This document shows positions 1 to 13,700 of a DNA stretch of 64,000 nucleotides, one piece after another (the stretch's first letter is position 1; every line of letters starts with the position of its first letter). The position numbers were made by a program, and so were the translations under genes. Source of the stretch: Siphonodentalium dalli (taxonomy: Eukaryota > Mollusca > Scaphopoda > Gadilida > Siphonodentaliidae); contig CP136068.1 of assembly GCA_032622095.1 (NCBI GenBank), positions 187,417,309 to 187,481,308 of the forward strand, written 5' to 3'. Under the pieces are notes generated by a model. It saw only the letters and a program-made list of their open reading frames with translations. It searched no databases and was not told where the DNA came from.

Positions 1-600
1 TACCGTTTTTTTCAACTCGGAGAGTTAACCCCTCCTACTTGGGCTAATATACCATATAGTTCAGTGGGCAAGATACCTTTGACGGAGATAAACTAACCCG
101 ATGAAATCCCCCCCTTCTAGGAACGACAGCCATAAGAATCACACAACACGCATTTTTTGTTTTTCATGAGTTAATTCACGGTACCCGTCCCTAAAAGAGG
201 TATGATTTAAGGTACATCGGGCGGAAAAATCTGACCCAATATCCAACGATGATATAAAAAATGTAGAGTTACGCCTCTTAGATCAATTCTGCCTTTTTAA
301 TCGAGATAAATGCATTTGGCCGTTGCGGTGCATTTTGCATCCGTAGTTTTCGTACACACAGGTGATCTTTTAGCAACTTCGATGACTATAAAGAGCGTTA
401 ACCGGTTAAATCTCCCAATATGAAAATATAAGGAGCGTTGATGTGTTAACCCCCACGGTGCCATTTTTTGTGACTGGGAAGGGAGAAGCGGTGCTCTGAG
501 CTTGTCCAAAATGCGACGTGGACGATTCCCGTAGGTTTTAACCCTTATATGCAAAATTTGAGCTCGATCCGCGCAGCCGTTTTCGATTCTATGAAGTACC
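1..600. other. No recognised feature (left edge)
   Basis: I see no exon, RNA gene or recognisable repeat here. The last LCMT2 exon, which should follow the exon at 1574-1703 on the minus strand, was looked for and not found, so it probably lies beyond the left edge. Confidence 0.4.
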
Positions 601-603
601 CAC

Positions 604-640
604 ATATATATACACACACACACATATATATATACGTAGT
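604..640. repeat. TA/CA microsatellite
   Basis: A short run of alternating TA and CA dinucleotides is visible here. Confidence 0.85.
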
Positions 641-642
641 TC

Positions 643-905
643 TCAAAATAGATTATATACCATTTGAAAGAGGAAGCTCCAAAACATAGTATTATTATCC
701 AGTGTAATAAACTGTGGACATGTGTTTGTTGAGTTGCCAACGCGTTTTGTCATCAAGATTGAAGTAAAAATCAGTATTATTTTCAATGCAGAGGTAATAA
801 CTTTATATATCAAAGATAGAGTTCTTCCCCTTCCATTGAAAAAGTTTGAATTCTGTTGCATTCTGGGTGCCAAAAGGGGGAAGTCAGTCTATGATTTCAG
901 CAGTT
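643..905 (-). mobile_element. Fragment of TTAAAGGCCCACTTAA-type MITE (family D)
   Basis: The block with CCTTCCATTGAAAAAGTTTG and the TGTTGAGTTGCCAACGCG stretch matches, in inverted orientation, the inside of the complete element at 45169-45625. The ends are missing, so this is a degraded copy. Short open frames on both strands here are element shadows. Confidence 0.7.
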
Positions 906-959
906 TTCTAAAATGGAGATCAGGAGCGAAAGCATTACTTGAACCCAGCAAGGCCTGAG

Positions 960-1330
960 AATAAGGTGCCAGTTATTGGATAGCATCACTAAATTCACCC
1001 TCTGAGGACCTCATTCTGCTTAGGCCTCATCTTCTCTGGACAGTTTCTTTATTATCAAATTTCTATATAAACTTAGATTCTATTTTTTTTTTAGTTTAGT
1101 TTTTCTATATCCCCAAATTGGCAGACGAAACATTGCATAATCGAGGTTCCCAATGGGTGTACATCAGAATAGTCACCATTTAGGAACTTCGATCTGAGAC
1201 TTTGTCTCCCATAGCAGATGAGGCCATGCAGAATGAGGTCCCCAGAGGGGGAAATTAGTGATGCTAGCCCGCTGTGTGGGATAGCATCACTAAATTCACC
1301 CTCTTGGGACCTCATTCCGCAAATGACAAA
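960..1330. mobile_element. Hairpin MITE, GCAGAATGAGG family (family A)
   Basis: It contains the inverted pair CAGAATGAGGTCCCCAGAGG and CCTCATTC around GATGCTAGCCC, which folds into a long hairpin. Copies recur near 14.6, 30.5, 39.8, 40.6, 46.2, 48.5, 49.1, 50.8, 61.9 and 62.4 kb. Between the hairpins lies a shared spacer with ATATCCCCAAATTGGCAGAC. Confidence 0.75.
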
Positions 1331-1573
1331 CACGCTTGGTCAGACATCCATCTCAAACCTCACTGTTTAATGTTTAACCCACAGGGAGCCTCACACAAAT
1401 GGAAGCATGCACTAGAGAGTGTCTTCTGCTCCTGTCTATGTGGGGCTCTCTATGGGTTATACACACTAAACTCAGGCTTGCATGCAGCTAGACATATTGT
1501 TTCTGTTATAGCACGACTGATGCATCTGTATAATTCACTGGATATGGTCATGTAATCAGGAAATATATCTTAC

Positions 1574-1703
1574 GGGCAATGAATACTCATGAGAAGTTTC
1601 GTCTTCTAGATTGATGACAGCGACACCTGGTGGCCTGTTTGCATTATTCACTCCACCAATCAGGACCATGAAATCTCCGAGGATATGTGCTGTATGTGAA
1701 TAC
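1574..1703 (-). CDS. LCMT2: LCMT2 exon 15 (kelch blade)
   Basis: This encodes [19 protein letters not shown] and then [12 protein letters not shown], the late kelch blade typical of the LCMT2 C-terminus. The acceptor is TATCTTCCAG and the donor CCC|GTAAGA. It enters at phase 2 and leaves at phase 0. A second copy of its acceptor and first 48 nt lies just upstream. Confidence 0.93.
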
Positions 1704-4700
1704 CTGGAAGATAGAATAAAAAAACCAATCAGGACCATGTAATCTCCAAGGATGTGTGCTGTATGTGAATAACTGGAAGATAGAATAAAAAAAATACTAT
1801 ACACTGCAAATGACAAAGGCACACTAAACTCATATATTTATTTCAATACCTCCATTTCTGGAGAAGAGTATTTACAACAAGATTATTTACAATTTTGAAC
1901 ATGAGTATGGCAGCTAAACACTTGACTTTACTAAATTAAAATCACCCCCCCCCCCCAATGGAGAAATAAGATCCCCAGAGGGTAAATTTTGGGGTGATCC
2001 TAGCCCACCTTGCAGAGTAGCGTCACTAAATTCACCCTTTGTGAATTCACATTCAGTGTTCAATAGGTCACCGTAAATTACTCTCCTAAAAAAATTGTCA
2101 TGGTGATGGGTGTTTTGCTTATCGCTCACTATTTACAGTGTCATGTACTTTTTGATGACAGTTAACCCTTTACCCAACAGAACGGCCCTGTGCCAATGCA
2201 TTCTCTTATATATGCAAGTCGACGATAGGTCGCCTCACATATATAAGAGAATGCATTGGCCTAACAATTTTTTACAATTTAAAAAAAAAATTCTTGTATT
2301 CTTTAACAATTTTATAATTTCACCCATACAGAGCCCCAGACAAACATGAGCAGAAGACACTCTTCTATATATGTGTGGGGGCTCCCTGCAGGGTAATTGA
2401 TGGTAACGGTGTTGGGTGTTTTGCTTATCGCATACTCTGTATGTGTTGTAAACAAACGCTCGCCTCGCATATATAAGAGAATGCATTGGTTTAACACATA
2501 TTAAAAATGATAAAATTGTCAAAGAATGTAGAAAAATGTAAGAAAAAATTATAAAATTGTTAAAGAATGTAAGAAAAAATGGTAAAAAGTGTTAAAAAAT
2601 GAATTTTATTTAGGCCAATGCATTCTCTTATATATGCGAGGCGACCAATGGTCGACTCGCATATATAAGAGAATGCATTGGCACAGGGAATAACTGTATC
2701 GCTCACTCTTTACTTTATAAACAAACACTCGGCTCACACAATGTGTGTTTTGTGGAAACATCACATTCATACTACCATTATACTGTACTATTACTATATT
2801 ATTGAGGAAATTTTCAAAATTTGGAAAAAGTTATTTAAAAATTATAACCTATAATGAAGGCCATCCGTGCCTTTAAGTTCCACAGATATAAGGAGAATCA
2901 CATTCCTTTAAATTATAACCTACAACGAAGGTCATCCATGCCTTTATAACAGTTGAATATATTTTATGAAATCACATCCTAAACAGTTAAATATGCATAA
3001 TCCGAATTAACGCTTGCAAATTACTATTTCCTTGGCTTCAGGGGTAAAATATATTTGATTCAAGTCGAGGAACCAACCCATCAAAGCTCAGAGTGATCAG
3101 ATATTGATTTTTTAAATCTATTATTTTTCACCACCAATAAGTTTAGTGGCCCCAGTAAAAGTCGACAAGAAGACGGTCTCGGACCAAATTGCAGATGAAG
3201 ATGGATAACTCTAAAATAAAGTGGCTATTTGATAAACCGGCAAAATGTTTTTGAACAAAATGTTGATAAATAACCGATTTTGGGCAATTCTATACTATAG
3301 TTGACTGTGGTTAGCATTATTTTTGGGTAATTAATCGATTCTGATAACTGAAGCGGCATTTCAAAAAATGTTGTTGTTGTTGGAATCTGATATTGGGACC
3401 ATCAAATCGGATTGAGTACCTTAAAATTTTGTGATGGATTAAAGAAATTATTCAATACTTTCACCTGTCATATTGACAGGCAATCCCTAGTTAAGAACAA
3501 ACAAATATATAGGGATCTGCAACGAGTCCCCAGTTTATAGCGATATTTTCAAAACGAGGCCAGTAAATTAGGTCCAGATGAGTCTCCATAAAACATACTT
3601 AAATCAATTAATGGGACGTGAAACTAACAGCAGCTTTTATAGGACATAACTATGCATTATTTTCCTGTGTAAATAAATAGTCCCAGATAAATAAGACTCT
3701 TTGACATATTTATTGGCGTAAATTTAATGAAATATTTGTTCCATCTAAATCAACAATAGTCATAAACATCGATTTGGCATAAGTATAAATAGAATGTATA
3801 TGGACAAAAACAATAATGTGCAACAATAATACATTTGGGAACACCTGGTACTATTTCCTGTTATGCAATGACCGTTGTATATCAGTCTTGTAGAATGGGG
3901 ATCGGATCATGTAATAAATAGTAATATTTGCTGATCGTCATCTTTGAAGCATGCATTGACTTAGATCAGAAGCAATTTGGGGTTTCTGCTAAATTATGAA
4001 TTGTTGTCAACACAAACTCAGATAATCGACTGCTGGTTAACTATTACCCGGTCTAATGGTTTCAATACAGACAAGATTTGGAACTATTTGGCGAGGGGAA
4101 ATTTTCTTTGGACTTTTGACAAATAGATTGGCCAGCGAAAGCACAAACCCGGATAGAATTTCCATGATTTAATTTGTATGACTGTGTGTATTTTATTTGT
4201 ATGACTGTGTATTTTATTTGTATGACTGTGTGTATTTTATTTGTATGACTGTGTGTATTTTATTTGTATGACTGTGTGTATTTTAGAAACCAGCCTGGAG
4301 GTCTCAAATTGGGAGAATGTCTCCTATCTTCTCCCAGTTTGGTTAATAGGGAGAAGTGGACTATTGTCAGGGAGAAGTGGACTGTTATCAGGGTGAAGTC
4401 ATAATATCTGAGGTTCAATATACACCCCAACATCACCATTCTATGTTTTAATAAGTATTATACAACACAAGAGCCCAATTATAAAACCACTATAGTGAGT
4501 AAGAACACCGTCATAATCAGTAAATATACTTTAAATACAATGTATTCTGTTTGGGACATATACATATTGGTATATGAAATAGACGTCACTTTTCCCTGGG
4601 ACAAAGATAGGGAGAAGTGTCACATATTAGGGAGAAGATATCTCCCAAGTCTCCCTCTAGGCTGGTCCTCTCCCAAGTCTCCGTCTAGGCTGGTCCTCTC

Positions 4701-7700
4701 CCAAGTCTCCGTCTAGGCTGGTCCTCTCCCAAGTCTCCGTCTAGGCTGGTCCTCTCCCAAGTCTCTGTCTAGGCTGGTCCTCTCCCAAGTCTCTGTCTAG
4801 GCTGGTCCTCTCCTAAGTCTCCGTCTAGGCTGGTCCTCTCCCAACTTACCCTCTAGGCTGGCCCTCTCCCAACTTACCCTCTAGGCTGGTCCTCTCCCAA
4901 CTTACCCTCTAAGCTGGTCCTCTCCCAACTTACCCTCTAGGCTGGTCCTCTCCCAACTTACCCTCTAGGCTGGTCCTCTCCCAACTTACCCTCTAGGCTG
5001 GTCCTCTCCCAACTTACACTCTAGGCTGGTCCTCTCCCAAGTCTCCCTCTAGCTGCTCCTTGGTGTACTTTCACACTAACCTTGGAGCAGCGTATCCTGT
5101 TATATTCAGTGTTATCCACTAACCTTGGAGCAGCATATCCTGTTATATTCAGTGTTGTCCACTCAGACTTGTCAATGTCAAAGAGAAACATCTTATTAGT
5201 CGGAACTAGGTCAGCATTGAGTCCACCGAACAGAACGAGATATTTCTTCCAAGAAACGAGCGTGTGTGAATGTAGCACTCCTGGGTACAATCCAGTCGTA
5301 TTAACCTGAAAACACAATCAGTCGTTACAGCGGCAAAACCTTGTTGAAGGGATATCATCATGCCTCAATCTAAAATCAGCAATTAATTTCTTTTCTAATT
5401 TTTGATGTATGCTTGCAGAAGAGGATAATTTAAAAATTAGTGGGAGAAAACACAAACAACTTCCGATAAAGGCAAACTTTTGGTATTAACACGTTGACTG
5501 CCGACCCCCATTCAATTACATGCAAAATGTACGAGATAACTCGTGGTCGGCAGTCAACGTGTTAAAACAGAATTTTTTGGACACTTGCACGGAACAAGCT
5601 CATATAGTGGAGTCGCTTAACCCACAATATAATAATGGAAGAATCGTTCACTTCTGGATAGAAGCACCAAACTTCGCACATATATTGTCTACTATATCCC
5701 GGATCATAATCCAGCTGGTTCCAGCTTTCGGTTAAGTGGAACCTGTTAAATTCAAGATGGCGCCCAACATGGCCGCCGTTTTTCAGACAGGTCACTAAAT
5801 CAGTTTGATGCAAATTATAGTGAGACAGTCTTGTCATATGTATACAAATGTATACATTTTTGTGAAGATAAGATAAAATGCCACCATTATAGGGTAAAAT
5901 TGGAACTCACCGTCAAAATGGCAGCTGGAAGTGGAAAATTTAGATTTTTTTTCTCTAATATCTTTAAGATCAGTTTATGCTGTTTGGTACTGGTTGAGAA
6001 TTGTGACTTTATGTTGTATTTTTCATGTTAACTGACCATTGGAGCAATGAAATATGCCATTCATGGGATCATAAACGCTTCTGATCCCTCAAAAATTCGA
6101 TTTTACAGAAAGCGGTATAAAATGTTACCAAAAATCACCATTGGGATTTCTAGTCATATTTCATCAAGAAATGGGCAGAACTGTGAAATTTTAGTGAAAC
6201 ATTCCATTTCTTATGCATGTTCCAACTCATTAGTACCAAAATTGTCACTTTGGCTCAAAATGGCTGCAAAAATGGCGCCCAAAATGGCAGCCGGAAGTGG
6301 AAAATTTGATTTGTTTTCTCTAATGTCTTTTAGATCATTTTATGCTGTTTGGTACTGGTTGAGAATTGTGACTTTATGTTGTATTTTTCATGTTAACTGA
6401 CCATTGGATCAATGAAATATGCCATTCATGGGATCATAAACGCTTCTGATCCCTCAAAAATTCGATTTTACAGAAAGCGGTATAAAATGTTACCAAAAAT
6501 CACCATTGGGATTTCTAGTCATATTTCACCAAGAAATGGACAGAACTGTGCAATTTTCGTGAAGCATTCCATTTTTTATGCATATTCCAACTCCTTAGTA
6601 CAAAAAATTGTCACTTTGTCTCAAAATGGCTGAAAAAATGGCGGCCAAAATGGCAGTTGGAAGTGGAAAATTTGATTTGTTTTCTCTAATATCTTTAAGA
6701 TCAGTTTATGCTGTTTGGTACTGGTTGAGAATTCTCTTTTTATGTTATACTATTCATGTTAACTGACCATTGGAGCAATGAAATATGCCATTCATGAAGT
6801 CAGAAACCCTTCTGATCTCTCAAAAATTCGATTTTACAGAAAGCGGTATAACATTTTCCCAAAATCACCATTGTGATTTCTAGTCATATTTCATCAAGAA
6901 ATGGGCAGACCTGAGCAATTTTAGTGAAACATTCCATTTATTATACATATTCCAACTCATTGGTTCCAAAATTGTCACTTTGGCTCAAAATGGCTGCAAA
7001 AATGGCGGCCAAAATGTGAAAAATGGTAAATATTGTCCATGCTGCGTGTCATGCAACCACATACAAGTTGTGGTTGATAACAAAGTTTGACTATTATGTG
7101 TTATATAGATTGAATACTAACATTTCTTATGCACCCAACAAGTTGATTTTTCATATATATCCCAAACATTATTCTCTGCTGTTCCGAAAAGGTAGCAAAT
7201 TGTGACCTACTGGGTTATTAAACATGTTACTTAATCAAGTGAAAACTATATGTTCTATTATGGTTGTCCCAGTACCTTATGAGGCATGACAAATTCATTT
7301 TAAATGATGCAGTATGGAATTTTGCCTAAAAAACTTTTTTTGAGATTCTGGCCATGTTTCTGAAGGGAAATGGACATGCACGCCATGCAGAACTTCGAAA
7401 CTGAGCTGAGCGGGACCAATTGATGTTGCTACTCTCACAAATTAGCGTCAACAAATTAGCGTCAAAAGTTATCAACATTGATCAATTTAATACATGATGT
7501 TTGTAACAATGGTAGTCAGGGAGTGACTTTGTGGTCACAGATGATGTAAATAGGTATACATGAAATATAATCACAAATGGTGTGACTAGTTATACAAGGA
7601 GTGTCTATATGGTCATGTGTGTGGTATTTATGGTGAGATGCAGGTAAACAAGGAGTGCTAATGCATGAGGTGAATAGGTATACGTGTAGTGGCTGTATAG

Positions 7701-10700
7701 TCACTGAAGTGGTGTATAGGTATAACAAGAGTAGCTACATTCCATCCGTGCGTTGTTTATGTATATATGGAGTGACTTTATGATCATGTGTGGAATGTAC
7801 ATGTGTACATTTGGTGGCTTCATTGTCATGGATGGGTGTATATCTATACATGTGTTGGTTGTATGCAAATGTGTGGGGTGTATGGATACATAAGGAGTGG
7901 TTGTAATGATAGTTGTACATGGAACGGTTGTATGGTCACGATTGTTGAAATGTATATGCATACATGCATAGATGGATGGTCATTGGCGAGCGTGTTGGTA
8001 TATATGAAGTGGCATTGTGATCTTAGGTGTATATGGTATGTATGTGCATCTTTGCTGTTGGTGTGTTGTCATTAGGGGATATATATGTATACAGTGAGTC
8101 GCTGTATGATCATGGATCGGATGTATGAGTATACAGCGAATGGCTCAATTGTCATGTGTGATGTGTATATGCAAGTCTGGAGTATACAAATGACCACGTG
8201 TTATTGGTGTATCAATTCAATGCTGATGTGTATATGTATACATTGCATAACTTTATGGCCATGTGTGGGGTGTATATGTATATCTTGAGTGGCTATATGC
8301 CATGTATGTGGCAATAGATATGAGTAAGATGCCATATGGCCGATGGCGAGGTGGTGTAATGGTATGGGTATGTCTCGAAGGATTGTATGGCAATTAGTGA
8401 GGTGTATATGCACAACTGGAGTGACTCTATGGTCATGAGTGGGGTGTATATGCATATCTTGAGTGGATATATGGTCATGTGTATACAGGGAGTGACCGTA
8501 TGGCCAATGGTGAGGTGATGTGCTGGGTATTGGTATGCCTTGAAAGCTGCATGGCCACTGGTGAGGTGTATATGTATACCTGGAGTGACTGTATAGGCAT
8601 GGATGGGGTGCATATGTATATCATTAGTGGATATATGACCATTGGTGCGGCCAATATGTGTATATGGAATAACCATATGGCCAATGATGATGTGAATTGG
8701 TAAACAATGATTGACTATATGACCATGAATGTGGTTATGAGTATACAGCGAGTGGCTGAATGAGTGAGGTGTATATGCAAGCCTGTGTGTATGAATGGTT
8801 GTGTGAGCGAGGTATTGATATATATAGAACGTCTGTATGGCCATTGGTGATGTGTATATGTGTACTTGGAGTGACTCTATTGTTATGGGTGTGGTGTATA
8901 TGTATAGCTTGAGTGACTACATGGCCATGGGTGTGGCAAATATATATACATGGAGTAATTGTATGGCCAATGGTGAGGCGAATATGTATACATGAAGTGA
9001 ATGTATGATCATGAATGGGGTGTAGAGCTATATATAGAGTGATTATACGGTCGTGGGTGAGGCGTAGAAGTATACCTGCATGGTGACTTGTGACTATATA
9101 GTCAAGTGCGTGGTGTACGGTTATACCTAAATATGGCTGTATGGTCATGGATGAAGTGTGTGTGTAAAAACGAGTGGCTACATGGTCATTTATGTGGTGT
9201 TTATGTATATATGGAGCGAGTGTATGGTCATGGGTTGGTTGTACATGTGTAAATTTGGGTGGGTATCGCTTTACACAATAACTCAGGGACATGTTAATCG
9301 ATATAGAGGTAATATCAGAGAGTTCTACATCTTCATGGTGGTTTATATGCACAATGGGGGAAACGGTTTTCCTGACATTAGTCATTTCGATGCCAATGAG
9401 CCACAATTTAATTGTCGTAGCCTCATAATAATGCCCCATTCAGTTCAATTTCAAAGTGCTGTCCATTTCCGTACAAAAAAATGGTCAGAATCCCAAAATA
9501 AGTTTGGCAAAATTCTGTACTACATCGTTTATAATTAATTTGTCATGCCTCATAAGTAACATGGTTAATACAAAGTGAGTCACAATTTGCCACCTTTTCG
9601 GAACATCAGAGAATAATATTCAGGATATACTGTAAAGGTACATTTATTCGTGGGGGTCCAATTTTCGTGGTTTTCGTGGTTGCTGCTAACCACGAAATTA
9701 AAAACCCCACGAAAAATTAATCTTCGAAACTAGATCGATTTTGAGAAATAAGAAATGTCACGTGGGAGGTAACTCTATTGTCCCAATGTAAAATCAAAGC
9801 CCAGGGAGGTAACTCTATCAAACTGGGAGTCTAATTACAATGTTTAATCACATACTCGCCATGTTTTCTTTTTCGAGATTGTTGACAGGAATTGGAGCCG
9901 AGTTTGTTGTCAACATAATCGTTAGCTACTTGCATAAGTTGAGCAGTAACATGATCCGAACTATGGTTCGGATCAGGTAAACCAAGGAGGAGGACGAAAA
10001 TCAATCTTACCACCTTGTAACCAGCTTTGAGAGACATATTTGCATTATGCAGTTGACCATTTGGGGTTGTATTTCATATGGTGCAGACTAATAGATGTTG
10101 GCTTCGGTAAATAATCCCCAGTCTCACACTGATTGTGTTGAGAATTAAGCGAGTACTTTCATCTAGCTTTTGTATGCTTAAGTTAAGTAATACAATCCCG
10201 TCGTTAATATTCTCGATAGCCGGCAACAAAAGCTTATACACGGGACGTGCTAATTACGCCTGCGGTGCGGATGCGCAATTACCGACGGCTCGTCGAGGTG
10301 TCTACACTTCTATCAGTTTGATTTGATTGTTGTTATTGGGGATTTGGAGGTGACATTTAGCACCGGCGGAACCACGAACCCACGAAAAAATCATAAATGG
10401 CTGAACCCACGAAAATTGATACCAACGAATTTAAAGCCATTCACAGTATATGAAAAATAATTTATGTTACCAAATTTGGTTGCCATTTTGCAAACCATCT
10501 TGAGTAATTTTGTCCAAAAACAGATAAGTGTGACCCATTTAAGACAGATCAAGACAATAAACACCTTCGATACCATTTTACTTGAAAAAATTGTCTTAAC
10601 CTGAAATGTTAATTTTTGCCGATTTTGATGTCAAGTTTGTGTTAGAAAAATCCAATAATTCTGGTAATTTCAGTGTTTAAAATAGTAACAATTGACCAAG

Positions 10701-13700
10701 GTGCATCAGAAATGGTAGTATTCAATATATATGACAGAATAGTAATTTTTTTCATCAACCACAACTGGTATGCGGTTGCATGACTCGCTGGGGAAATATT
10801 TACATTTTGCCATATTCTGGCTGCCATTTTGGCTGCCATTATGGCAGCCATTTTGAGCCAAATTGACAATTTGGTTACAATTGAGTTGGAATATTCATAA
10901 GAAATGGAATTTGTCAATTAGATTGCTCAGTTCTTCCCATTTCTTGATGAAATATGACTAGAATCCCAATGGTGATTTTTTGTAAATTTTTATACCACTT
11001 TCTGTAAAATCGAATTTTTAAGGGATCGGAGTTGGCAGGGAGCTAGGGTCCTGCGAATTGGAGATTTTGATCGAATCGAATATCGAATCGAGTCGACAAA
11101 TTCGAATCAAATATCGAATCGAATATCGAATCGAATCATACCTGTGTGTTGCATTCTCAATGTCAATGATTAGACGATTTGTGAAATGTTCTATGAAGTT
11201 CCATGAAGTTCCATCATAATGTATGTGGCGATCAACCGTCGTTCCTGATACTATTAACTTCAATTGAGAATTGTCGAGAGAGAGAAATATATAACCACTA
11301 AACGGATTATCAGAATTAAAATCACGCGCAATTTTTAGAGTTTGCATGTACATGCACAATTACAAATCGGCACTGGGAAGCACCCGTTGTTATAAACATG
11401 AAGATGCAACAACAGTCGCAGGGTAGCCTGTTTGTGTAGTGCTGGATGCTTAGGTGGGTCGTTGTCCAAGACGCTTGCGATTTATATACCATGTTGCATT
11501 CATCACACGTGTAAGTTTCAGCACTGCATGCAGCTGTTATCATGTTTAAAATATACATGAATATCGGACGACAAATTGTCAAGTTTCAAGAACGCTCCGA
11601 AACTGAAAGTCAACTTCAAAAGAAAACACCGCCCACGTGCACTTTTCGACGCCGGGAACATGTGTTGTCCTCGGGTCCCCAGAACAAAAATTGACCCCAC
11701 CCCAATAGTACTTAATCCTATAGATTTAAGTACTATTGGGGTGGGGTCAATTTTTTTTCTGGGGACCTGTGGTGTTGTCTACATTCTCAGCGATATTACA
11801 TAACGCGGAATCTGAGACGTATAGTCGGCGGATAATGCTAGCGGTTGCTTAGTCTCATCTGAGCTATTATAATTTATTCAATGGTGATGCCCGGTGTATA
11901 CGATGTGCAGCCTCACTGTCTGTAATATATAATAAATTCAATGTTGATGCCCGGTGTATATCGATGTCCATCGGCGATCTCCGAGCTTTTGGCTACCATG
12001 TTCAAAGCTAGAATTCAGATGTATTTAGTCATCCTATAGTGGCTAATTACTGGCTATACTTATATTTAATATCATGCGAACGTACGCGATGTACAAAAAG
12101 AATTATAAGCTGCATATATTCATAATTTTCGGGAATAATATGGCACAGAAACAGCTAAGATCGACGTGTGTACTTGTCCGTAAACAGCCTACTTTTTTGT
12201 CAGTGTATATTCGAAATTTCGAGTTGGAAATTTCGAATCGAATTTGACTTTCGAATCGAATCTGGAATCGAATATCGAATATTCGCAGGACCCTACAGGG
12301 AGCCCACGAATGGCATATTTCATTGCTCCAATGTTCAGTTAACATGACCAATACAAAATAAAGTTGCAATTCTCAAACAGTTCCAAAAAGCAGGAACTGA
12401 TTTGAAAGATATTAGTGATAAAACGTAAATTCTTTTTATTTTGGCGTCCATTATGGTGGCAATTTTGGATCATCATAGACAAATTGAATGTGGATACAAA
12501 GGCGAACATCCATGGTATCGCTTCGACAATCTCCAATGTCTATATATCATTTAATATAGCCATTATATTCGATACAAAATAGACACCCCTAAATCTCAAA
12601 TTTTCAAAATGTCAAGGTCAATTTGAAGGTCAAGGGGTCACCAGAAACCTGGAACCAGCTAACTGGTTGATGAGGACCACATACCCAATCAACCCTGAAA
12701 GTTTCATGCTTCTATCCAAAAGTGAACGATTTTTCGTTAAGCGACTCCACTAATACCAAACTTTCCAGGTGGATGAAATTTGTTCTCAGGACAGTACTGC
12801 AGTTCTATTTTGTTCAAATTTCAGGTATTTATTGCCATATTTGATGCATAGAAGGGCCTTTTTGCTAGAGAAGCCAGGTCAAACTTGGTCAATGCAGAGA
12901 GAACATTCTAACCCAAGATGAGGGGGGGGGGTTGGATTGGCTGCAAATATAATTCCCAGACTTGGGCTGGTTCAACAAGAGTGGGGGTGTTGGTCCAAGT
13001 TGGTCACCCCCCTCCCTGTGGAGACCCACTAGCAGGGTTCCCACTGCCACTTGCAAAAATAATTCACATTTGGCAAAAAATATTTCCATTTGGCAAAAGT
13101 TTTGGCAAGTCACTTTTTAATTCAAGCAATTTGAAAAATATTGGTTTTTCAGGAAACTAATTATATTTGTGGTGTTTTATAAGGTTTGGGGAAAGTTAAC
13201 ACCTCTATTAAGATGCAGTTAATCTCATAGCATTAGTACTGATGGTTGGAGGGATTACTAATCCTTCTGTGATGTGCCCTTCTGATGGAGAAACCTTTCT
13301 ACCATTGTACTGTTCGGTAATTGGCTTATTGTTGTATGATAAACCGCAATTGAGATGCTAGTATAATTAATCAATAACAAACTGTTTTTCTATCGATATC
13401 AAAAGTCGTTCAAACCGCGAGTGTCGAAACATAAGACTTAATATATATATATAGGAGATATAGCACAGTAGCAATGTTATATTTGTATGCCTCCGAAACA
13501 TGCCAAGCATTGCCCTTTGAACATGCTTGGGACTATTTGCACTGTCTCAAAAATCAAATTTGTTCATAAGACTTAAGGTTGCAGAAAATGATACTATCAG
13601 GGATAGCCATTGGCAATTGCTAAAATAATTTGGCAAAAAATATTTTCATTTGGCAATTTTTTTGGCAAAAGTAAATTTTGGTCCAGTGCAGACCCTGCCC

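Larger units (their letters stand above)
5605..12752. mobile_element. 7.1-kb fold-back TIR element with TA target site
   Basis: TAGTGGAGTCGCTTAA at 5605-5620 is the exact inverse of 12737-12752, and similarity continues inward (GAAGAATCGTTCACTTCTGG versus GAAAAATCGTTCACTTTTGG). A TA flanks each end, as in Tc1/mariner-type or fold-back elements. The arms (about 5.6-7.45 kb and 9.3-12.75 kb) carry repeated AAAATGGCTGC/GGCGGCCAAAATGGCAG motifs. The loop holds a degenerate minisatellite. The right arm has two later insertions. I see no transposase, so it is probably non-autonomous. It lies in the LCMT2 intron between exons 13 and 14. Confidence 0.8.

Noticed and set aside
5831-6633. Repeated plus-strand frames [17 protein letters not shown]...
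   Set aside because: They are copies of the internal tandem repeat of the fold-back element arm.
7500-9440. His/Thr-rich open frames such as the 183- and 234-codon minus frames
   Set aside because: They come from the degenerate minisatellite inside the fold-back loop; composition is biased and no domain is visible.
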